Positions 49,958 to 63,300 of a DNA stretch of 64,000 nt are shown one piece after another. Within the stretch, counting starts at the first letter, position 1. The number at the start of each line of letters is the position of its first letter. The notes under the pieces are model-generated. The model saw only the letters and a program-made list of their open reading frames with translations, ran no database searches and was not told where the DNA came from. The stretch lies in NCBI RefSeq assembly GCF_958979055.1, contig NC_084893.1, positions 29,300,487 to 29,364,486 of the forward strand, written 5' to 3'. The DNA comes from Alnus glutinosa. Taxonomy: Eukaryota; Streptophyta; Magnoliopsida; Fagales; Betulaceae. The translations under genes and the position numbers were made by a program.

Positions 49958-50143
49958 AACCAATCATGCAAATTACGCCATTACTTTCATGTGGCAAAAT
50001 GGCTCTATAGCCTTGATCTCAAAATGGCCAGCTGTGGCGATCAAAGCCAACAGCCACGGGTCCCACCATGTAATCAAGCATCTTACGGATCTAACAGATA
50101 ATCTCGTGGCCCACCCACTAACCAATCATGCAAATTACGCCAT
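49958..50143. repeat. 24 bp direct repeat flanking 138 bp
   Basis: The 24 bp sequence that starts aaccaatcatgcaaatta and continues cgccat occurs at 49958-49981 and again at 50120-50143, identical. It contains a CCAAT box. The DNA between is unusually GC-rich for this region and has no recognisable content. Confidence 0.9.
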
Positions 50144-51633
50144 CGTCATATTCCGCACGAGCCCGACATCAGAAGGTAATGGTAATTTCTCTTACATTTT
50201 TTATTTCTTCTTTTATTTTTCAGGCTTCATGATATGATTTTCTCTTTATTTTTCACATAATTAAAAATAAAATTATTTTATGTGGTAAGAAATTACAAGC
50301 TTTTAGAAAAAAAATAAATTATAATTATCCTATAATTCTCTGCCACATAAGATAGTTGTATTTTTAAAAACTCTAATTAGTGAATGCTTTTTATTAGAAA
50401 ATAATGTATTGCATTTATTTGAAATTCTTTTTAAATTAATCTTCATCGAGACATCAAATGAATCAATGATGATTAATGAGTTTCACATTTATAATAATAA
50501 TAATAAATAAAAATAGTAATTGATGCTTATTAATAATTGACATAACAAGAATAGAGATTGATTGTCGAATCATCCAGAGGTAAAGAAATTTATTATTTAT
50601 AAATTAACAAATTGTTATTCCCAAAATTTTCAAACTAATTATCAATGCTAATACGAATTTTTAATGGAATTTTTTAAATTAAATAATTCACCATTGAATC
50701 CCTTGGAAATATAGAGAGTTATTATTATTTCAAAAATTAAAATATTGATGCCAGCCCCTCCCCCCCCCCCCCCACCCAATTTTCTAAAAAAAAATAAAAT
50801 TATTAGGTGGAAAAAAAAAATCTAAAAAATTAAAAAATATAAAGTAAAAATAAAAATTTAGCTTATTTGGCCCTACTAAATTTATTTTTTTTTGCCATTT
50901 GACCCCTGTCCATAAAAACTTATGACTCCATAATAACAACAAAAAAAAGTGTCGTATATATTGTTATTATCCACTTATTATCTCCATAATATTTGTATCA
51001 CTTGAATTGTATTTAAGTGTATGTTTGATTTGACGTTTTTAGTAAATTTTTAAAAGCATGGTTGAAAAAAAAAAAAAAATGTTAGACATACAATTATTTA
51101 TAGTTTCTTTTCAACTTTTGATATGTGTCGGTTTATAATTTGAGGTTGTTAAAAGGTTTACCGCTATTGGCTCTAACTACGTATTGACACGTGTTAAAAT
51201 TATAAAAGAGCTATATGTATAATATTTCTTAAAAGAATAGTGATTTCAAAACAGAATTAATAAAAACACAAATTTTAAAAATGCAGTTAAATATTTAGTA
51301 AAATAATGGTTACGTCTTTAAATCATGGTTGCTCTTCTTAAGATCCTATTTCAATAGAAAATTGATGAGTCGATCCGCCTACACGTCTTGCTTTTACTGC
51401 TATGCACTTTTACTGCAGTTTCATGGGTGAAGTATTCTAAGTTTTCAAACCACAATTTTTATTTTTTCAAATAAATACCCAAATAACACTTTATGTGATT
51501 TTCTTTAAAAATGCACGTTTGTGCCACAAAATTACATGGTCAAAAGCACTATAAGAAATGAAATAAAAATATTAATTCATTACCTAGTTGGATCCATGGA
51601 AGAAAGGGAAAAAAATGACCAATTTTATGTAAA

Positions 51634-51799
51634 GAGTAATGCTATTATTTATATTCATTTATCATATTTTTGTCGCATCAATTGATATGTTGTGTTTTAA
51701 GTTGATTTTTTTTTTTAAAAAAAAAAGACTGACATGAGAAGTTACTAAAAATACGTAATGTCAGCTGATATAAAATGAATATGATAAATAACATTACTC
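51634..51799. mobile_element. MITE with GAGTAATGCTA ends
   Basis: The left arm gagtaatgctatt..tttatcatat and right arm atgataaataacattactc are inverted copies. The centre has a T10-A10 hairpin. Length 166 bp, non-coding. Confidence 0.75.
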
Positions 51800-51935
51800 T
51801 TATGCTAATATTAATAAGAAAAAAAAATAATGTTATATAATACACTATTATCTTATTACTGTCCTACTAGGTTGAGGTGGTAGTATATATATATATTTTA
51901 AAAAAAGGTTGAGGTGGTAATGGTATTGCCAATAC

Positions 51936-52093
51936 GAGTAATGCTACTTATCATCCTCTTATCTTCCTTTTGTCCCCAAAATTGATGTGGCTTTTAAAAT
52001 CACCATTAGATCAAAATTTAATGGTAATTTTAAGAATCACATTAATTTTGAGGGAATAAAAAGAGGACAAATAAGTGATATGTAACATTACTC
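51936..52093. mobile_element. MITE with GAGTAATGCTA ends, ~70 bp arms
   Basis: The left arm (gagtaatgctacttat.., ccaaaattgatgtggc, ttaaaatcacc) is matched by the inverted right arm (ggtaattttaa, cacattaattttg, cattactc). Almost the whole 158 bp element folds on itself. It lies only ~140 bp from the element at 51634-51799. Confidence 0.8.
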
Positions 52094-52645
52094 GTGTAAT
52101 ATATAATGTTACACGATAAGAAGATTAAAAAAAGAAAACTATAAAATCAATATTCCATAATCTCCATTTTAAATCTAACCCAACTTCTTAATTGGAATAG
52201 GAAAAGAAAAGAGGTGGACCCCACTTCCGATTCATTGCCAAGTTGGAAACTCAATCTGAAATAATCTAAATCACAATCACCCGGACCCCACTGGACCCCA
52301 CCGATATATATATAATTGGATGACCTTTTTTACTGCTCCACCACACGGACAGATCTCTCGCCCGAGTAACTTTTCGCGGTCTTTGTGTCTCTCGTCCTTA
52401 AAAAATGATGTAATTTTAAAAAAATTTAATATTAAATTTATAATAAATTATTATTTTTAAAATTACCATTAAATTTGTAATAAATTATTATTAAATTTTT
52501 TATAACGTCACTTTTAAAGATGCAAAAATGACATTTAAAATTACCCACAGAAATGGCTCCCATCGTAATTTCGGCCAAACTTCAGGCCCATAATTCCTAA
52601 ACACGGACTTGGTGCAAGGTCCCCATCACCTCCCCCAGGATCCAC

Positions 52646-52653
52646 TATAAATA
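52646..52653 (+). promoter_or_regulatory. TATA box of the UKL4-like gene
   Basis: TATAAATA within 'ccactataaatacccc', about 30 bp upstream of a pyrimidine-rich start region (tgtctccttctgag) and 150 bp before the donor of the 5'-UTR intron. Position and context fit a core promoter; the exact start site is inferred. Confidence 0.6.
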
Positions 52654-52674
52654 CCCCGACCCAATGTCTCCTTC

Positions 52675-54332
52675 TGAGACCTACGTAATTGTAAATTTCT
52701 TTTACAACGCGCCCAAAAAGGAATTGCCTCCAAACCTCTCTTTCTCTCTCTCTCTCTCTCTCTCTAGAATTCGCTCTTCCAATTTGTCTTCAGGTATAGT
52801 TGATAATCTGCATTTGATTTGTTTTTGTTTTTGTTTTTTTGTGTTTGGTTAATATATGTCTGATGATAATTTATTGCATTGATTGATTTGAGTAAATCTT
52901 GGACTTTGATTTTATGATTTTTGTGAAGTGAGCTGTGTGATTTAAGGTTGTTATGCGGTTTTAATTCGATCTAAAATATGATATTGCCAGGAATGTGGTT
53001 TGATTGTATGTTTCAGAGGTTGGTGATGGAGATCAGTTAATTTGTTTGTGTATTGATGTTGTATATATAATATACGTATGGATGTGTTGCATTGGGAGCG
53101 TAAATGCACAATGATGAAACAAGTCGTAGTTGAGGTTTCTTGAGTTGCTTTAAGGTGTCGTGATACTGCTGGCTTGGCGGTGATCGTGCCGTATTCAATG
53201 CTATTTCGGATGTTTAGTGAGGATGCTGAGTGGACATTCAATTATTTGGGAAAGGACACATTCAATTATTTGGGAAATTGGTCCTTGTGGTACACGGAAT
53301 GAAAAGTCTTATTTGAGATGGTGATAAGCGGGTAGTTTAATTGAATATGATAAGCGGATTTCGAAACGTGTTGTTGTTTGCTTCAACTAGTGAAAGATAG
53401 CTAGAATAGCGAGCAGGAATGATTCCTTTTATTCTATGAATAAAGATAGAGAAAAGCTTTAGCATCTCTATAGTAGGAATAAAGGGGAAAAGTTTGGAAA
53501 AGGTATAACAACCTAGTTAGCCCACGCAGGTAATTACATATGGCCTTTAGTTTCTTATATAAAGCTTGCACAATCTGTATCTGAGGACAGATTTTGCATA
53601 TGCCATCCAGGAGCTTGCAGTACTCCTGGTCCTGCTCATAAACTGGGTGGGCAGCCTTTTGGGTGCATGGAGAAGGGAAAGCGGACGGTGGGTTCTGAGT
53701 GTAAGTGGGCTTGTACTAAAAGATCAAAATTGGGCTGTCGGTTGTCTAGGGCATGTATTGAGGCATGGGGTGGCTTGACCAAAACCAAACCTGATCTTAC
53801 TAAGCTTTTAGAGTATATGAACATTGTGGTAAATATCAATATGTTCACATATGTGAGAAAAGTAAGAATTGTTAATAATTATAATTGGTTTTATGTGTTA
53901 TGCTTTCTTGCTATTTCTGGTCTTTTTAGTTGCCGGTTTAGACCATATTAGTCAGGATTTGGACTATTTTTGTTTGCTTACATCTCATAGTCAAATTCTA
54001 TACTTAGGTCCTAAGCATGCCTTTCATTTTCTGACATCCCAGGAGTTTTAGACATAGATCACACTCACACCTTGACCTTTTACCCTGTGATTGGTTTGAT
54101 TGCTTTGTATCTATAATCTAAAAGAGTTAAAATGGGTCCTTTTGCATAAGTTAACTGCATAAAGTACCTACTTGCATGTGAATTATGCAGAAATTATACA
54201 TTTGGCAATCTTTACTTTCAGAGGATAGCAGAACACTTTAAGTTTGTATGTATTCTGAAATTTTCTATTGATGTTTTCTCCACTTATGATTTCCTTTGTG
54301 CTTTGTTCTTATTCATGTGCAGGTCTCTGCCC
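52675..54332 (+). other. UKL4-like 5' UTR with a 1.5 kb leader intron
   Basis: The leader exon from about 52675 to 52793 includes a (TC)11 tract at 52743-52765. The donor CAG|GTATAG is at 52794 and the acceptor TGTGCAG at 54322, ten bases before the ATG at 54333. The leader intron holds no recognised gene; its short open frames are taken as chance. Confidence 0.65.
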
Positions 54333-57300
54333 ATGGGTTCTAAATCAGTTGCGGATTTAATAGAGGCCTCCTCAGGGGTTCATTTTTCTGGATTTCACAT
54401 GGATTCTCTGGAGCAAAGCATTAAGGAGATGGAACTACCAACAACATCTGCGACTGAAAATTTGCATAAACAGCCTTTTGTCATTGGTAAGTGTTGTTGT
54501 TGTGGAAATATGTGCAAATTTATTTTATTATTTTGAAAATCAGCAAAAGGTGGTTCCACCCTATCATACTTGAAGTACAGAAAAGGGTGCCTGTAAAATG
54601 AAGTAGATAGATAGAAAGGGACACTGATTGGTATGTCTGGTTTGATATGCATTTGGAAGAATCCAACATACACAGGTGAAGATTGATGGTTTTACCATTG
54701 GCAATCCTCTTACCTGTCTCTAACTAGAAACTTGCGTGAAAATGAAACTTGAGTGATTGTAGCCAGTAGTTAAAGCTAGAAATGCAATTACTGTTTTATG
54801 CATCTATTTCTGAATCTAGAATGTTGTGACTTATATCTGTTCAGTCTAAATCAATTATAGCAGAGCCCAGTAAAAGAGTTAGTGAGTTCCGAGTATGTAC
54901 AGGCCTTTGATTCTACAGCATTACTTTTACTTTCAACAATTGATCTACGCTGTTGGTATGCCCACTGTTTTGTAATACTTTTATGCATGGCAATATGGAA
55001 CTAAGCATATTTTCATTTGTTCTTCATCTTCATCCAAAATATCATTTTTCTAATGTATTTTGTGGCAGGGGTTGCTGGGGGAGCGGCATCTGGTAAGACA
55101 ACAGTTTGTGATTTGATTATCCAGCAGCTTCATGATCAACGTGTTGTACAAGTTAACCAGGTGACGTCTTTTGATTCAAATGCTTTTATAAAGTTGAATA
55201 GAGAAGTTTATTCTAATGTCAAATGTCTTTTGACTTAAAATAATGAAATATTTAGAAAAGAAAAAATTGATAAACATCAAGTGTATGCAAGGGTCACATT
55301 CCTGTGCTGTTTCTGCTCCTTTAAATTTGGTTGGGATCTTCTAATAATTTCTTTGATAATCTATTTTGCAGTTTCTGGATGGTTTGATCCTTTTTCTTTT
55401 TCTTTCTTTTGTATTTGATAGTGAAAAATAGATTCATACTAGTTTTTCTTACTGCAGGATTCCTTTTATCATAATTTGACCGAGGAGGAACTTAGCCTAG
55501 TACATGACTACAATTTTGACCATCCTGGTAAGGGCAATTCTGGAACTAAAATCTGAAGAATATCATTGAGACAATGACATTTATAGAATTTCTCCCGTGT
55601 TATTCACTGAAATAAGCATTGTTAACCCTTTGCTTCTACTTAGTTATTAACCAAGTTTATCATATATCTTCCCAGTAAAGAAATGAATTTTTTTGAAATG
55701 CTTCAAGTAGATTACGAGTAGCTTCTAGTTATTGTGTTATAGATTTATCAAAGGGATACCATTTACTAGTAATGTCAATTCCTGTACCATCCAGTAGTTA
55801 TAGGATTTGTTTATAGAATTTCCCCCGTGTTATTCACTGAAATAAGCATTGTTAACCCTTTGCTTCTACTTAGTTATTAACCAAGTTTATCATATATCTT
55901 CCCATTAAAGATATGAATTTTTGGAAATGCTTCAAGTAGATTACGAGTAGCTTCTAGTTATTGTGTTATAGATTTATCAAAGGGATACCATTTACTAGTA
56001 ATGTCAATTCCTGTAGCATCCAGTAGTTATAGGATTTATCGCTGCCTGGAAAAATCATGTAAATAGTTCATTAGTAAGGTAGTAGTAAGGCACTACTTAC
56101 CTAAAAAAAAGGGTAGTAAGGCACATCTAATTTATTCAGTTTGTGGCCTTGATAAACATAAGCATGGTGTTTATTGTTCTTTTCTGGTGCTTGCTGTTTA
56201 GTTCAATTTGTGCCAGTTGAATTGATTCTTCTTAATGCAAAATTACCTTTATGGTCAGATGCGTTTGACACCGAAAAACTGTTATGTGTTATGGAAACGT
56301 TGAGGCATCAGCAAGCAGTAGATATTCCAAACTATGATTTCAAGAGTTACAAAAACAATGTGTCTCCAGCAAGAAGGGTACAGTTTTCATAACTGTGGGC
56401 TCCAATAGACATCATTCCAGCTCTCCCCCCCCCCCCCCCCCTTCCTTTTTTGTAGAAAGAGTATTGCAGAGATCTTGGGAGTGATAACTTCTTGCATTGC
56501 AATTTTGGTTTTTGGTTCTTTTCTTTCCAAGAGTTCCATGACATTAATATATTTGACACTGCATATGAAGATACTTGTTATAATGCCATTGGCAGGTAAA
56601 CCCATCAGATGTTATACTTTTGGAAGGCATACTCATTTTCCATGATCCACGTGTCAGAGATTTGATGAATATGAAGATATTTGTTGATACAGGTCCTCTA
56701 TTTTTATTTTTCGTTTTTAGAATTTAGATGTTATACTGTATATCTTAGGCTTATCAGATTTATTAGAATTTTGTATTTTGTAAAATAGAGTGTAGTATTA
56801 TTTTTTATAATTTGCATTTACAGTTCTTTAGCATTTTAATTATTGGTGATTAGAAGTTATCTATGAGGAATGTTTCTGATCTGTAGTTCCAATAAATTGT
56901 GGTTCTATGAAGCTAGTTGCATCTCTAGCCTGGCGCCTAGCACCTAGCATTTGACTTTTTATATTTTTTTTCTTGTCCTATATGGGGTTCTTTATATGAG
57001 AAAATTGGGCCTAGTTAGATTTCCATTACTGCCAGTTCAGCATGTGTTTTGAGTCCTATAACTTACAGTTTGTTACCTGAACTAGTGCATTTGAACTCAT
57101 AAGCGTACCTGACAAAGTGTTTAGTTGCTTGGAACTTGCACTTCTTGTGAATGAAATGTATTGATTCTTCTAAACAACATAAGGTACGTTTACATGATTC
57201 AACCATCATGGTCTTGGAAATTTAAGAACTTAGATGTCACCAGAATTTGCCTGATGTGTATGTGCTACAATGGTTCTGTTGCTTTGGTTCCTTCAGATGC

Positions 57301-60300
57301 TATTTTCTTGCGTATTGTTGACACAATTGTTGATATTTCCGTCAAAAGAATGATTTTTTTTTTTAAAAAATAAAATAATTTCTTGCTATATGTAGTTAAG
57401 ATTGTATTTGCTGACATTTCATTGTGTTACTAAGTTGGACTGTTACTTCACATTGTAAAATTTTCAGTGCAGATGCTGATGTTCGTCTAGCAAGGAGGAT
57501 AAGGCGTGATACTGGTGAAAAGGGTAGGGATATTGGTGCAGTACTTGATCAGGTTAGTAACTTTTCAATTTATCAATTACACTGGCATAAAGACCTTAAC
57601 CATAATTTGTTAATCTGTTATTGGTTTTAAGCTTGCTGCACTGGTGGAACCATTAGGCTTGAGTTCACTTCATGCTGCAGCCTTGCAACGCAATGATATA
57701 TATATATATATATTTAACAGTGTTGGTCTTCCTTTCATTTCCAAGGCTCCCCATGCTTTGTTTTGGCTCACAAACGTAAGGCATTGAAAGCTGACCTAAA
57801 ATTCTGGAACTAACAAGTGCTTGGCAATGTGGAGAACCAGGAAAAGAATCTCTTGAAGGAGTGAAGTGTTCTTGATGGTTTGTAGGAGGAGACAATGTTA
57901 TATGATGAAGAGAAACAGAGGAAAGACATAGTTATTAGTGAGTTGGAGAGGGTAACCTTGTTGGAGGCAAAAGTCAAGGGCCATTTGTCTAAGGGAGGGG
58001 TACAAGTGCACAAAATTTTTCCATTGAGCGGCTAACTCGAATTGGAGAAATCCATCGAGTCACTGTTGGTTAATGGATCAATGTCATTTGATCATTATGA
58101 CATCAAGGAACACGTTGTGCTTTTCTATATCCAATTGTTTTCCGAACATTTTAGTTGGCGGCCCAACCTGGATGGCCTCGTTTTCGATTCTATTGCTGAG
58201 GAGCCCAATTGGCAATTGGTAGAGAGACAATATGAGGAATCTGAGGGGTTGGAGGTTGTGAAAGGTATGAATAGTGATAAGGTGCGGGGCCATGATGGTT
58301 TTACTATGGCTTTCTTCCAAGTGTATTGGGATGTGATTTAAGATTTTTCGTCTTGGTGAATGGTTCCCCCTTCAGTTTCTTTAGCAACTCCCGTGGTCTG
58401 AGTTAGGTTGATCCTCTATCTCCCCTGTTCTTTGTCATTGTTATGGAGGCTCTAAAGTAAAATGATTCCTGCTACTGTTGATGCGGGCTTTCTTTCAGAC
58501 TTTTCTGTGGGGTCTAGGAACTTTGATATGCTTCATATCTCCCATCTTTTGTTTGTAGATGGCACTTAGATTTTTTGTGGGGCTAACCCAGATCACATTC
58601 GTTGTTTGTGTGCCTTATTCTTATGCTTTGAAGCTATATTCGGTTTGAAAGTTTATCTGGCCAAATCAAATTTGGTTCCTGTGGGTAATGTCCATAATGT
58701 TGATGGGTTGGCTAGTATTCTTGGTTGTGGAGTGTCTTATTTTCCTTTAAAATATCTTGGCCTTCCGTTGGGTGCTCCTTTTAAGGCCAAGTTGATTTGG
58801 GACTGTGTTATTGAGAAGATTAAGCATCGTGTGGGTTGGAAAATGATGTATTTGTCTAAGGGTGGTAGGATTTACTTTAATTAAAAGTACGCTCTTCAGT
58901 TTGCCTACATATTTTATGTCTCCCTTTCCCCTTCCTGCAGGTGTTGCCAATTGCATAGAAAAGCTATAACAGGATTTATTATTGGGGTCCAAAACTGAGT
59001 TCAAATTTAGTTGGTTCAAGGTTTGTTCCCCGATTCCCGATGGAGAGTTGGGGGTCTGAAACTTGCTTTTATTCAACCGTGCTCTTTTGGGAAAGCGGCT
59101 TTGGCGCTGTGTGCATGAGAGAGTCCTTATGGAGAATCGTAGTGGACACGAAATGTGGTGGGCGGTAACTCAGGGGTAGGTGGTGTTCTAATGAGGTTCA
59201 TGGATTGTATGGGGTGGGGTTATGGAAAAATATCAGGAGGGGTTGGGGGGAGTTTTTATGGTTATACCAAGTTTGAGGTGAATGATGGGTCCAAGATTAG
59301 ATTTCGGCCTGCTTTTTGTGGTGTCTTTGGAGGGAAATAAATGATAGATGTTTTGAAGATCGCGAGAGGACTGTGGTAGAACTAAAATCCTTCTTCTTCG
59401 AAACTCATTATCTCGACAACTTCCTTAGATTTTAATTTGCTTAGTTTTTTCATGATTTTCTCAACTTGTTTTCTCTTTCTAGCTATGTGTTTCTTGTTTA
59501 TACTCCCAAGTTGTGCCTTTTGCGCTTTTAATGATATTTTGTTTACTTATATAAACAAAATCAATAAACTTAGAAGTGGATTATTAGAGATAGGTGTTGG
59601 TTTTTTTTTTTTTTTGTAGTAATTCTCTAGGGGTTTTCCTATACCTGTGTACTTGGATGCTCTCCTTTTTGTAAATCACTTATCAGAAAACAAAAAAAAA
59701 GATAGGTGTTGGGTTTAAGCTCTTGAATTTACTAGATTATACTATTTTATTCATCTTTTTGTACTTCATGCCTTTATAGATTTCAGGGGAGGGACTATAT
59801 ATATATATATATATATATTTTCAAGGGAAGGTGCAATAGGGTTTGCTACCTTGTTTTGTTATATAATATTTACGTATATGTTTTTCTTTGTTTGTTTATG
59901 GATGCTAAGTTCTCTTTTGATTTGATCTCCATTTATATGAAGTTGGATGAATGACTTTACATTTTCTTGCTAATTTTCTGAGTGTGTATGTTGCATTTCT
60001 ATTTGCATTATGTTGATACACATCTGTTTTGATGCAGTACTCCAAATTTGTGAAGCCTGCTTTTGATGACTTTATCCTTCCAACAAAGAAGTACGCTGAT
60101 ATCATTATTCCCCGCGGGGGAGATAATCATGTAGCCATTGATTTGATTGTACAACATATTCGTACGAAGCTTGGTCAGCATGATCTCTGTAAAATATACC
60201 CTAATTTATATGTCATTCAGTCAACTTTTCAGGTATCCATTGCTTCCTACTTATTAACCTTTTAAACTATGTTCAGTGATGTAATTTTACTGGAGCTTCA

Positions 60301-63300
60301 AAGTTTATGTGATTATAAGGGTTAATATAGCATGGTTCTTTGAGTCTAATAATTATTATTGGTCTCATGCAGATACGGGGTATGCATACCCTCATACGTG
60401 ATTCTCAAACAACGAAGCATGACTTTGTTTTCTATGCTGATCGTTTAATCCGTTTGGTGGGTTTGTGTTCCTTTGAGCCAATGGGTCATTTGATGTTTTC
60501 TTTACTTGGATTCTTCAATTATTTTTGTTACTCATCAAGATTCCTGCATCTTGACCAGGTTGTTGAACATGGGCTTGGACATCTTCCTTTTACCGAAAAG
60601 CAAGTGATTACTCCAACTGGTAAGCTGGTGTTAATGTACTTTTGTGGGTTTTTGAAATATTGATGTTGGTTTTAGTTTATATGGGAACTCAATATGTTAT
60701 TGATTCCATTCACCTGAAAACTATCAGCTGAAGAAAGTTGTTGGATGTTATCATGTGAATATTATATGCTTTAGTGTGAAGTGAAAATGCTTTTCTTTTT
60801 CAGTAGTTAATTATGATGCAAACGATGTGTGCTTGTTGGCGCTCTGGTTACGTTAAAATTGTTTGTTCGTCTATTTTAGTTACTGTACAAGTCAGATGAT
60901 CAATATTGGTTACACGTTTTGAAGCATCTTATAGGGAAATCGCAGCTTTCATATTTTCCATGATATCTCCATTAATGTTTTTCTTGGTACAACTTGTATT
61001 ATTGAGAGATGTCAATCAAGCAATTCCCGCTTTTCTTTTTATGCTATTAAAAGAAACTTCAGGTCTTACATGCCAGATATTGAAAATTATGCCCCATACT
61101 TGTATATGTGGGTGAACGTATTACAGAAATTTAGGATCGAACAACTAGCGTTAGCTTATAGTTCTGATATCATGAAAGAAAACATAAACTTAAAAAAAAA
61201 ATTAAAGATAAAGTGCAGAATAATAAAATAAAGACAAGATTTTACGTGGTTCAGTCTATGACCTATATTCACAGGATAAAGCCCAAAGGCTTATATTATA
61301 CTCTTATTTCTCTTGATAAATTTACAATACAAATGATCCCTATTTGTAGGGATGTAGAGAGAATACAAAAAGGTATGAAAGATCAAATTAAATCATAATT
61401 GAATGTATTCAATTCTGATTTGATTATAATTAATGCTGAAATCAAATCTCTGATAATATATTCTAACATGGTATGAGAGCAGAGGTCTTGATTTCAAACT
61501 TTATCTCTTTCATTTATCTCTCATTTCAATTAAATATTCCACATGTTGGGCTTCATCTATTGAAAGGGAGTTTAAGCACACATAAAGGAGAGTGTTAAAG
61601 TATTGATTAAATGATTAAATTTACTTCTTCCTATCAGCTTAAGTTCTTAGGACGTCGTGATTTTTTTTTTTTGATAAGTAGGACAAGTGGTGATTTTTTT
61701 TTTATTAGTAGGACAAGTGGTGATTTAACAGTGGTAGCTCACAAGCTATATCTTTTTTCTTCGTGATGCTGAGAAATGGCAACGTAGCTATTACTATTTT
61801 AATGAGTAGTCAGTTTTATGTTTTTTTCTTCATGATGTGTTGCTTTTACGACATTGTCCCTTCTGTAAATGCAGGGTCTGTGTATACTGGTGTGGATTTC
61901 TGTAAGAGGTTATGCGGTGTCTCTGTTATCAGGAGGTACAAACCTTTGTCCAAATGCTCAAAGCACAAGTGTATATTAGCATTTTTTTTTCTTTCTAAAA
62001 GTTAATTTTTTATTTGACGTCTTTAATTTAAGAATATAACTTATGATCTTTTAGCTGCCTGCTCTGAAAGTAGAAGTATCAAATTGTCAAAATTTCGTAC
62101 ATTAATGATAATTGAATCATTTGGCTTCAGAATTATCTTTTTCTAAAACCATTATGTCCTCTACACATGGTGTACCTGACATCCTTGCAAATTTTGAACC
62201 CCATTTCCATTGTCATTGTTGGATGTTAAGCATTTTCCTAACTGATGCCAGTGGTGAGAGTATGGAGAATGCTTTGCGAGCATGTTGTAAAGGTATCAAG
62301 ATTGGGAAGATTCTTATTCATAGAGAAGGTGATAACGGTCAGCAGGTTTGTGCCTCTCTATCTGTGTCTGTGTGTGCATGTGTTTCATTTCCTTGGTTCT
62401 AACTTTTTTTTATGCTTCAATTACTGGGCAGCTAATCTATGAAAAATTGCCAACAGACATCTCAGAAAGGCATGTGTTATTGTTGGATCCTATCCTAGGG
62501 ACAGGTTCGTTGTTCTCAGATAAAAACCACTATCCTTTTTGAGTTGCTATTGGTTCTTTTAGAAGGGGACTCTGTATAGTTTCATGCTCATGTAGGACAT
62601 CACTATTTTCCATTCCCATCCCATTTTGGTCACATACACCTTAAACAATATGAGCTTGCTTTCGAGTGCGTTGGGATTGGGATTGTGATTTTGCAACCAA
62701 AAAATGTATTTTAAATCAAATCGCAGAAAATATATCGTTTAAGAGCGTTTTTTAAAATATTGCGATTTGTAAATATAGAAAAATTTGCATTTCAAATTGC
62801 AGGTAAATGAGTGTGTTTTTAAAAACATAATTTTGAAGGTTAAACTGCGATTTTACCAAATCTCTGTGTTTTTATACCAGGTTTTCAAATTGAACATTTT
62901 AAAATTGTTGTTTTTAAATTACACGTTTTGAAATTGCAAATCCAAACGAATCCTTAGACAATGCAAGGTTTGATTGTTACCGAGGATAAGAACAGTTATA
63001 TAAGAGCTTATAACTATTTATTCAGGGAATTCGGCTGTTCAAGCTATCTCTTTACTTGTAAGGAAGGGCGTACCAGAGTCCAACATTATATTTCTCAATC
63101 TCATATCAGTAAGTTGACTTTTTCCAGAAGTGCTTCTGGTTGTTGTAATGCCTATTACCTTCAAACAAATTTTCTTTCCCATGACAATGCTTAGAGTCAT
63201 TCCTAGTAATGCTTTATCATTGATCTCACCAGGCACCTCAGGGCGTACATGTGGTCTGCAAAAGCTTCCCAAGAATAAAGATTGTGACTTCTGAGATTGA

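Larger units (their letters stand above)
39287..52640. other. 13 kb gene-free interval rich in small transposons
   Basis: This is the divergent space between kinesin-14 (-) and UKL4 (+). I find no conserved protein. The longest frames (for example 43997-44245 on the minus strand) lack family signatures. Contents: kinesin promoter with (GA)12 at 39820-39843, T-rich tract at 40207-40260, (AG)11 at 41703-41724, a TGACGCTTT array at 42345, foldback element C at 44357-44692, MITEs at 45733, 46035, 51634 and 51936, a hAT-type element at 47749, a 50 bp minisatellite at 49237, a poly-C tract at 50757-50774, and long poly-T runs such as 46735-46771. Confidence 0.6.

Noticed and set aside
50757-50774. 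Poly-C tract as a structured regulatory element
   Set aside because: A simple homopolymer with no flanking motif; the similar tract at 56427-56442 is likewise unremarkable.
53566-53951. Overlapping open frames in the UKL4 leader intron
   Set aside because: They lie between the leader exon and the first coding exon, and no protein family is recognisable.
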